Assembly: GCA_002085305.1 (NCBI GenBank) | Contig: NATJ01000107.1 | Span: 1 to 5,895 of the forward strand | DNA from: Epsilonproteobacteria bacterium 4484_65 | Lineage (GTDB): Bacteria; Campylobacterota; Campylobacteria; Campylobacterales; Sulfurovaceae | Length of the DNA: 5,895 nt | Reading direction: 5' to 3' | Shown here: positions 1 through 4,675 of the stretch, in pieces | Layout: each line of letters begins with the position of its first letter | Position numbering within the stretch: the stretch's first letter is position 1 | Program-made: the position numbers and the translations under genes | Notes under the pieces: generated by a model | What the model was told of the DNA's origin: nothing | Seen by the model: the letters and a program-made list of their open reading frames with translations, nothing else | Databases searched by the model: none

Positions 1-131
1 GCATAAAAAGTATTACACTCCCAGGGGATATCTTTACATACCACCAATACTTTTTTACTTTTGGGGATGTTCATTGCAGCATAAAGCCCGGCAATACCGG
101 CACCAATAATTAAAACATCATATTTTTGCAC
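1..131 (-). CDS. nadB: L-aspartate oxidase, N-terminal fragment (partial at window edge)
   Basis: This is the first 43 codons of a gene read leftwards off the window. The product starts VQKYDVLIIGAGIAGLYAA, a Rossmann beta-alpha-beta FAD-binding motif with G10-x-G12-x-x-G15, and continues to a C-N-T-F-Y-A segment. That segment matches the start of the (S/N)TFYAQGG stretch typical of L-aspartate oxidase. NadB oxidises L-aspartate to iminoaspartate, the first step of de novo NAD synthesis, in the cytoplasm. The GTG start at 131 is chosen because an AAGGA ribosome binding site (minus strand, 142-138) lies six bases upstream, and the FAD motif begins at the expected distance from it. That site overlaps the stop codon of the upstream lipoprotein gene, so the two are probably translationally coupled. 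Other FAD-dependent oxidoreductases of the succinate dehydrogenase/fumarate reductase flavoprotein family share the fold, but the NTFYA segment favours NadB. Confidence 0.85.
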   Translation of the reverse strand, partial: MQKYDVLIIGAGIAGLYAAMNIPKSKKVLVVCKDIPWECNTFY

Positions 132-140
132 TTATTATCC

Positions 141-266
141 TTACTTGCTTACGGTACTGTTATTATCAACCGTATCCGGTACATAAACAGGATTTGTTTT
201 ATGTCCACAACCACTCATAACGATACAGCAAACAGATGTTATAATAAAAACATGAAAAAAGCGCAT
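141..266 (-). CDS. Small LptM-like outer-membrane lipoprotein (41 aa)
   Basis: A 41-codon minus-strand gene sits nine bases upstream of nadB. The product has one N-terminal arginine, a hydrophobic stretch (residues 3-17) and a lipobox V-M-S-G-C with the lipidated Cys at residue 20. The mature part begins C-G-H-K-T-N-P-V-Y-V-P and ends in a short polar tail. That start closely resembles the C-G-x-K-G-P-L-Y-x-P signature of LptM (YifL), the small lipoprotein that in E. coli helps mature the LptDE lipopolysaccharide translocon. The length, signal peptide and motif are seen directly; the LptM assignment is by motif resemblance. An in-frame ATG at 281 would add five residues (MRQNR), giving a more basic n-region, and has a GAGG 12 bases upstream, so the start could be there instead. 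The 5' end overlaps the divergent DUF721 gene. The stop codon is fused to the nadB ribosome binding site, suggesting one transcript with nadB. Confidence 0.72.
   Translation of the reverse strand: MRFFHVFIITSVCCIVMSGCGHKTNPVYVPDTVDNNSTVSK
240..245 (+). promoter_or_regulatory. Candidate -10 box for the DUF721-uvrC unit
   Basis: A perfect TATAAT lies six bases before the ATG at 252. Transcription starting about seven bases downstream would begin at or next to the A of that ATG, giving a leaderless or nearly leaderless message, which would fit the lack of a ribosome binding site. No convincing -35 box is visible; epsilonproteobacterial sigma-70 promoters often lack one. The box lies inside the minus-strand lipoprotein coding sequence, in its signal-peptide codons. 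Confidence 0.4.
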
Positions 267-698
267 ACGATTTTGTCTCATCTTATCAATCAACCTCAAT
301 TTAGATTTCTAAAGCAGCAGGCATGCTACCAAAAGTATATCAAACTTCTGGGGAGTAAGTACCAAAAAGCTATCGCATTTGTCTATATCAAAAATGAGAC
401 ACTTTTTGTAGCAGTCACACACCCTGGCTTTAAAATGGAACTTAATTATAATAGAGATTTATTAAAAAGTGTATTAACACAGCTCACTTCACATGATAAT
501 GAGTGTGAAATGATGAAAGCTGACAAGGTAGTTGTCTTTCACAGCAAGTATCATCCTGTAGCAAAAGTGGTAGATGATATTACAACTGTTCCCTACTACC
601 ATGAACGAGCACATAGTGACTTTAAAATAGAAACTGAAGATGAAGCACTCAAAGAAAAATTCGAAGATATACAAAAAGTGATTGAATGCAATCAATAG
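252..698 (+). CDS. DUF721/DciA-like protein
   Basis: This 148-residue cytoplasmic protein begins MKKAHTILSHLINQ and has a compact alpha/beta core: helices at about 3-30 and 63-80, and beta strands around 40-58 (K-A-I-A-F-V-Y-I-K...L-F-V-A-V-T-H-P-G-F) and 91-97. I recognise this as the DUF721 family form found in Campylobacterota. DUF721 includes DciA, the ancestral loader or partner of the replicative helicase DnaB, but this short epsilon form is only DciA-like, so the replication role is inferred. The ATG at 252 is chosen because the family normally starts at this point. The ATG at 201 is in frame and has AGGA eight bases upstream, but it would add 17 residues unlike the family and overlap the opposing lipoprotein gene much more. 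No Shine-Dalgarno sequence precedes 252. The 3' end overlaps uvrC by 13 bases, implying coupled translation. Confidence 0.78.
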   Translation: MKKAHTILSHLINQPQFRFLKQQACYQKYIKLLGSKYQKAIAFVYIKNETLFVAVTHPGFKMELNYNRDLLKSVLTQLTSHDNECEMMKADKVVVFHSKYHPVAKVVDDITTVPYYHERAHSDFKIETEDEALKEKFEDIQKVIECNQ

Positions 699-2476
699 TT
701 CAAAACCTTCCTGCCTCTGCAGGAGTGTATCAGTATTTCGATACTACAGGAAAGTTGCTTTATGTAGGAAAAGCAAAAAACCTTAAAAATCGTGTCAAAA
801 GCTATTGGCGTTTTACTCCGGAATTTACACCTAACCCTACACAGAGTCCACGTATTATCAAAATGCTTCTTGAAGCAAGCAAATTAGACTATATCGTCGT
901 AGAAACAGAAGAAGATGCACTTATACTCGAAAACTCTCTCATCAAACAACTTAAGCCCAAATATAATATTTTACTACGTGATGACAAAACCTATCCGTAT
1001 ATTTATATAGATGAATCACAGGAATATCCTCGTTTTGAGATTACACGTAAAGTGATCAAAGGGAAAGATATCACATACTATGGTCCTTTTCCTACAGGAG
1101 GAAAGGCTCTGCTTGATGCACTCTATGAAGTCTATCCGTTGGTTCAAAAGAAGTCTTGTCTCAGAGAAGGAAAAGCCTGTCTCTTTTACCAGATCAAAAA
1201 ATGTTTAGCACCCTGTGAAGGGAAAGTCACACCTGAAGAGTATGGGGAGATAGTCACTCAAGTAAAAACTTCCATAGTAAAACGTAAAAAGCTTATCAGC
1301 ACTTTAGAAGAGAAGATGACATCACTTGCGATGCAGGAGCGTTACGAGGAAGCTGGCAGTATGAGAGATACCATTCAAGCCATCTCTTCACTCACGATCA
1401 GCTCCAATATTGACCTGGCAAACCAAATGAATCTCGATATCTTTGCCATACAAAATGGAGATGAGAGAGGGGTCATTGTCAAACTTTTTATGCGTGACGG
1501 GAAGATCATCTCTTCTGCATACTCTTACTTCAGACATACCCATATCTTTGATGAGAATGAAGCCTATAAACAAGCTTTGTTAGAGTTTTATACCATTGAC
1601 ACACCCAATGTGAGTAAACAGATCCTTACGGCACATATATTTGAAGACAGCCAACAGGTAGCGCAAACACTAAGCACCCGTTTTGATAAAAAAATAGAAA
1701 TACTCACTCCCCAGCGTGGTTCTAAAGCCAAACTCATCGCTCTCGCACTGCAAAACTGTAAGGAGTTATTACGTACAAAGCAAAGTGATACAGTGATGGA
1801 GCAAAAAATAGCAGACCTCTTTGGCCTCACAGTCATCCCTTATCGTATAGAGACTTTCGACAACTCACATCTTATGGGTGTTGCCACAGTAGGAGGCATG
1901 GTCGTTTGGGATGAAGCCAAATGGGATAAAAGTTCATATAGACGCTACACCTTACATGAGCGAGATGAGTATGGGCAAATGAAAGAGATGCTCTCCCGTC
2001 GTATAGCAGACTTTAAAGAACACCCTGCACCAGACCTCTGGATACTCGATGGAGGTCAGGCAAACCTAAACCTTGCACTCCAACTTCTCAAAGAGGAAAA
2101 TGTAAATCTCGATGTCATTGCCATAGCCAAAGAGAAACTTGATGCCAAGGCTCACCGTGCCAAGGGTGCCGCGAAAGATCTCGTTTACACCGTCAATGGA
2201 CTCCTTGAACTCAAGCCAAATGACAAACGTTTACACTGGATCCAACGCCAAAGAGATGAAGCACATCGATATGCTATCACTTACCATCAAAACAAAAAAC
2301 GTAAAGAAGATACTCAGATTTCACTTCTCAATAAAAAGGGTATAGGTAAAGCTACTGTAAAAAAACTGATCGATTATTTTGGCACATTTGAAGCTATTGA
2401 AAGTGCTTCGAAAGAAGATATTGAGAGAGTTACAAATAAGAAAATTTCAAATATTATTAAAGATAATAATCCATAA
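686..2476 (+). CDS. uvrC: UvrABC excinuclease subunit C
   Basis: This full-length 596-residue UvrC makes both incisions around bulky DNA lesions after UvrA and UvrB have located them (nucleotide excision repair). Domains in order: a GIY-YIG nuclease for the 3' cut (G-V-Y 13-15, Y-V-G 26-28, Arg36, catalytic Glu82 in L-E-N); a four-cysteine cluster (C158, C165, C173, C177), the pattern that binds a 4Fe-4S cluster in other UvrC proteins; a UVR motif for UvrB contact (about 203-236); and an RNase H-like nuclease for the 5' cut, with Asp392 (F-D-N-S-H), Asp455 (L-D-G-G-Q) and His527 (E-A-H-R-Y). A C-terminal helix-hairpin-helix DNA-binding region follows (about 547-592, K-G-I-G-K-A-T). Length is normal and all catalytic residues are present. 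The ATG at 686 fits the usual N-terminus and overlaps the upstream gene by 13 bases. No strong terminator follows. Confidence 0.97.
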   Translation: MQSIVQNLPASAGVYQYFDTTGKLLYVGKAKNLKNRVKSYWRFTPEFTPNPTQSPRIIKMLLEASKLDYIVVETEEDALILENSLIKQLKPKYNILLRDDKTYPYIYIDESQEYPRFEITRKVIKGKDITYYGPFPTGGKALLDALYEVYPLVQKKSCLREGKACLFYQIKKCLAPCEGKVTPEEYGEIVTQVKTSIVKRKKLISTLEEKMTSLAMQERYEEAGSMRDTIQAISSLTISSNIDLANQMNLDIFAIQNGDERGVIVKLFMRDGKIISSAYSYFRHTHIFDENEAYKQALLEFYTIDTPNVSKQILTAHIFEDSQQVAQTLSTRFDKKIEILTPQRGSKAKLIALALQNCKELLRTKQSDTVMEQKIADLFGLTVIPYRIETFDNSHLMGVATVGGMVVWDEAKWDKSSYRRYTLHERDEYGQMKEMLSRRIADFKEHPAPDLWILDGGQANLNLALQLLKEENVNLDVIAIAKEKLDAKAHRAKGAAKDLVYTVNGLLELKPNDKRLHWIQRQRDEAHRYAITYHQNKKRKEDTQISLLNKKGIGKATVKKLIDYFGTFEAIESASKEDIERVTNKKISNIIKDNNP

Positions 2477-2611
2477 TCGTACCTTATTTAATATTTTTTA
2501 CTAAAAAACCTCTTAATTCATTCTATTTTTAGTTTAATTGTACTAAAGTTTTAGAAGTGGGATTTTTATCTAAATTTGCTTTTACTTAATTTATTTAACA
2601 TAAATAGTAAA

Positions 2612-2628
2612 TATAAGACAACTAAAAT
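2612..2628 (+). promoter_or_regulatory. Candidate promoter -10 boxes for the riboswitch-led operon
   Basis: Two -10-like hexamers precede the aptamer: TATAAG at 2612-2617 and TAAAAT at 2623-2628. They would place the transcript start near 2624 or 2635 respectively, just upstream of the aptamer's first conserved bases at 2643. No clear -35 box or sigma-54 element is visible. The choice between them cannot be made from sequence alone, and background AT-richness lowers confidence. Confidence 0.3.
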
Positions 2629-2637
2629 ATTTACACT

Positions 2638-2710
2638 TAAAAGGCTAAACTCATTGTGAAGTGAGGACAGAAAACCATGGGTCTCATGTAGATTGCCAGG
2701 TTACCATAGT
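2638..2710 (+). ncRNA. GEMM-I type cyclic di-GMP riboswitch aptamer
   Basis: The RNA matches the GEMM-I layout piece by piece. A GGC-UAAAC entry (2643-2650) leads to a 6-bp hairpin (2650-2655 with 2660-2665, one G-U) capped by the GNRA tetraloop GUGA (2656-2659). Then come GAC (2666-2668) and an A-rich junction (2669-2674). The second hairpin pairs AACC (2673-2676) with GGUU (2699-2702), GG (2679-2680) with CC (2696-2697), and GUCU (2681-2684) with AGAU (2690-2693), with a UG bulge at 2694-2695. It closes with the conserved GGUUACC (2699-2705). Aligned to the V. cholerae Vc2 numbering, G20 corresponds to G2644 and A47 to A2672. A G at position 20 favours cyclic di-GMP over cyclic GMP-AMP. Odd points: the usual GC after GAC is AG (2669-2670), and no clean P1 closing stem is evident. 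It lies in sense upstream of a signalling operon. Confidence 0.8.
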
Positions 2711-2724
2711 TAACTTTATTACTT

Positions 2725-2754
2725 TCAGTTTACTACGTACTGACATTTCTTCTT
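2725..2754 (+). terminator. Weak candidate expression-platform hairpin
   Basis: UCAG (2725-2728) can pair with CUGA (2740-2743) and, after a two-base bulge, UAC (2731-2733) with GUA (2737-2739). A pyrimidine-rich run CAUUUCUUCUU follows at 2744-2754. It could be a poor intrinsic terminator controlled by the upstream aptamer, but the stem is short and the U run is interrupted. Confidence 0.2.
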
Positions 2755-2785
2755 GATACAAAAAACAAAAGGGCAAGACAATACT

Positions 2786-3199
2786 ATGAATAGACCTGAT
2801 CCAATCGACGAAGAACATAAATTTATAAATGGTTTGATCGTAAGTTCTACAGATTTAAAAGGCATCATAACATATGCCAATAGAAAATTCTGTGAAATTG
2901 CAGGCTATACAAAAGATGAACTTACAGGGAAAAACCATAACATTGTCAGGCATCCTGATATGCCAAAAGCAGCCTTCCAAGAGGTATGGGACACTATACA
3001 AGCAGGAAAAGAGTGGACAGGGATCGTTAAGAATCTTCGAAAAGATGGAAGATACTATTGGGTTTATTCACATATAGCTCCCATTGTAATTGATGGAGAG
3101 ATCATCGGATATACAGCAGCAAGAAGACCTGCTTCAGAGACTGAAATAGAAGAGAGTATCCCTGTCTATAAAGAATTAACAGAGAAAGAAAATAATTAA
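2786..3199 (+). CDS. Aer-like single PAS-domain protein (probable FAD redox sensor)
   Basis: This soluble 137-residue protein is almost wholly one PAS domain (about 13-115) with a short acidic C-terminal tail. It strongly resembles the N-terminal PAS domain of the aerotaxis receptor Aer. The segment N-I-V-R-H-P-D-M-P-K-A-A-F (52-64) and E-W-T-G-I-V-K-N-L-R-K-D-G (76-88) carry Arg55, His56, Asp58, Trp77 and Asn83, which align at a constant offset with Aer residues R57, H58, D60, W79 and N85 needed for FAD binding. It has no transmembrane or signalling output domain, so it would have to act by binding a partner. The ATG at 2786 fits the usual family start (M-x-R-P-x-P-I-D-E) and has AAAAGGG about 12 bases upstream; an earlier in-frame TTG at 2753 is unlikely. 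It is the first gene after the riboswitch, and the next gene starts 17 bases after its stop. Confidence 0.88.
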   Translation: MNRPDPIDEEHKFINGLIVSSTDLKGIITYANRKFCEIAGYTKDELTGKNHNIVRHPDMPKAAFQEVWDTIQAGKEWTGIVKNLRKDGRYYWVYSHIAPIVIDGEIIGYTAARRPASETEIEESIPVYKELTEKENN

Positions 3200-3200
3200 A

Positions 3201-3206
3201 AAGGAG
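3201..3206 (+). promoter_or_regulatory. Ribosome binding site of the acidic-protein gene
   Basis: AAGGAG lies ten bases before the ATG at 3217. It is the best Shine-Dalgarno match in the window and fixes that start. Confidence 0.8.
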
Positions 3207-3216
3207 TTATTCATAC

Positions 3217-4662
3217 ATGTATTATATCACCAATCAAAACAATCAAATTATTGCTATTGACCCTAATCTGTTAGCCTTGCTTGAAGTAGAAAACATAGAT
3301 GATCTTTATAAAAATATTGCATTGGGAGACATTAAATTCTCTTTATCAAAAGAAGAGAGTAAGATAACTATTACAAAAGCTCAAAATGAAGAATCATATG
3401 ATGTAGAGAACACTGATCTCTCAGGCATGTTAGGAAACATTACTTTAGTTCAAATTCAGACATCTCCTGCAGAATCAATGCTTATAGATGATGACCGTTC
3501 AACACTTATATTGGCAGAAAAAGATGAAGAATCATCTCTTACAGAAGATGCGTTAATTGAGAAGATTTTGGGCTTGGATGTAGCTGAAGAGGAGGAACTA
3601 TCACTTCCGAATGATGATCTGATCTCTATCAAAGACACTGATGATCTATTAGAAGAGGACATATCTGTATTAGATGATTCTGATCTGAACTTAGATGTAC
3701 CGGCAGAGGAGGAACTATCACTTCTGGATGATGATCTGATCTCTATCAAAGACACTGATGATCTATTAGAAGAGGCTATATCTGTATTAGATGATTCTGA
3801 AGGAGAAGTTAAAGAAAGCAGTGCTATAGAAGAAAATAATGAAGCACTTTTTGACCTCATCCTGCCTACTGCACCTGAAGAGACGATAGATAAAATAGCT
3901 ATCACAGAAGATGAACGGGTAGAAACAGCTGCGGATAATCAAGCACCTATTGTGATTGATGCAAAAAACATCAGTCAAAGTATTGGTATTTCAACTGAAG
4001 ACTACAATACTTTTTTAAATGAATATATTGATACAGCACTCTCCCTAGAAGAAGATCTTCAGAGTACAGAAGAAGAAAAGCGCTCCAATGCCATTAGCAT
4101 ACTCTCTCATCTTTCAAATGTTTTACATCTTCCTGTTATCAACGAAATTGTAACACAAATTGAAAATGCAACAGTAGAAAGTCAAAATACACATATAGCG
4201 TCTTTTTACACTACACTTGGCAGACTAACAACTTCAGAGTTAGATACAGACCAAGAAGAAACTTCATCTATATTGGAAATAGATTCTGACATAAAAATTG
4301 AAACACTCGATTCTATAGATATGGACAAGATAGATCTTTATGAAGAAGAACCTCCATCCACAATAGAAACCGAATCTGTCACAACAACTGAAGGCTTCGG
4401 TACTATCAATCTTGATGATGTTAAACCTATACACTTTGACTTCCAACTGGAACAAGCTGCCAATGACTTAAGTCTACCGGTAGAACTTATTGAAGAGTTT
4501 GTTCATGACTTTATAGATCAGGCACATGCAGAGACCAAGAATTCTGATACACTTTATCAGATACAGTTTTGTGAAGATAGTAGTAAGTTAGAAGAGTTGA
4601 TCAAACAGTACTGGGGGCATTTTTTGTCTTTGGAGACTCAAATTAATATTACATCAAAATAA
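3217..4662 (+). CDS. Highly acidic PAS-/Hpt-like signalling protein of unknown function
   Basis: This 481-residue protein is dominated by Asp and Glu and has no signal peptide or membrane segment. Residues 1-80 (MYYITNQNNQIIAIDPNLLA onward) look like a small PAS-like sensor fold. Residues 81-250 are acidic and low in complexity, with a 39-residue unit repeated in tandem (120-158 and 159-197). Residues 251-340 form a helical segment (F-L-N-E-Y-I-D-T-A...L-S-H-L-S-N-V-L-H-L-P) that resembles an Hpt four-helix domain without the usual H-x-x-K-G. A second acidic linker (341-405) leads to a similar C-terminal segment (415-475), which starts L-P-V-E-L-I-E-E-F but seems to lack the middle helices. 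The domain readings are inferences from pattern. Its place between a PAS sensor gene and a membrane receptor gene suggests an adaptor or phosphorelay scaffold. The reading frame is certain; the function is not known. Confidence 0.9.
   Translation: MYYITNQNNQIIAIDPNLLALLEVENIDDLYKNIALGDIKFSLSKEESKITITKAQNEESYDVENTDLSGMLGNITLVQIQTSPAESMLIDDDRSTLILAEKDEESSLTEDALIEKILGLDVAEEEELSLPNDDLISIKDTDDLLEEDISVLDDSDLNLDVPAEEELSLLDDDLISIKDTDDLLEEAISVLDDSEGEVKESSAIEENNEALFDLILPTAPEETIDKIAITEDERVETAADNQAPIVIDAKNISQSIGISTEDYNTFLNEYIDTALSLEEDLQSTEEEKRSNAISILSHLSNVLHLPVINEIVTQIENATVESQNTHIASFYTTLGRLTTSELDTDQEETSSILEIDSDIKIETLDSIDMDKIDLYEEEPPSTIETESVTTTEGFGTINLDDVKPIHFDFQLEQAANDLSLPVELIEEFVHDFIDQAHAETKNSDTLYQIQFCEDSSKLEELIKQYWGHFLSLETQINITSK
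3574..3807 (+). repeat. 117-bp in-frame tandem duplication
   Basis: Two adjacent 117-base units, 3574-3690 and 3691-3807, are nearly identical over their central 95 bases, including an uninterrupted identical block of about 48 bases (around 3611-3658 and 3728-3775). Most differences lie at the unit ends. Each encodes 39 residues with the core D-D-L-I-S-I-K-D-T-D-D-L-L-E-E. The low divergence at DNA level points to a recent duplication, and copy number may vary between strains. Confidence 0.9.
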
Positions 4663-4668
4663 AAGGAA
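4663..4668 (+). promoter_or_regulatory. Ribosome binding site of the NIT-type receptor gene
   Basis: AAGGAA lies seven bases before the ATG at 4676, immediately after the stop codon of the preceding gene. It supports this start and operon continuity. Confidence 0.7.
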
Positions 4669-4675
4669 ATAAACG

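Larger units (their letters stand above)
2477..2785. other. 309-base AT-rich intergenic region with riboswitch leader
   Basis: No coding sequence is apparent on either strand. The first half (2477-2640) is very AT-rich and holds candidate -10 boxes near its right end. A TTTTTT-ACT-AAAAAA inverted repeat at 2494-2508 is A-T only and is not a convincing terminator for uvrC. The second half is markedly less AT-rich and folds as a GEMM-I type aptamer (about 2638-2710), followed by a short linker with one weak hairpin and the start of the PAS gene at 2786. Confidence 0.8.

Noticed and set aside
1588..1836. 82-codon minus-strand ORF inside uvrC
   Set aside because: It lies wholly within a conserved, full-length uvrC and has no family resemblance or ribosome binding site.
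2139..2345. 68-codon plus-strand ORF in another frame of uvrC
   Set aside because: It overlaps the conserved RNase H and HhH coding region of uvrC and its translation resembles nothing known.
2494..2508. TTTTTT-ACT-AAAAAA inverted repeat after uvrC as a terminator
   Set aside because: The stem is six A-T pairs only, with no GC base and no U tract after it; AT-rich DNA produces such repeats by chance.
3456..3905. 149-codon minus-strand ORF, very rich in serine
   Set aside because: It is the complement of the Asp/Glu-rich codons of the acidic protein (GAT/GAA read backwards give Ser-rich frames) and duplicates the same repeat; no start signal or recognisable domain.
3789..4455. Short minus-strand ORFs (3787-3978 and 4264-4455)
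   Set aside because: Both are opposite a continuous well-supported coding frame, have no ribosome binding site and look like complement artefacts.
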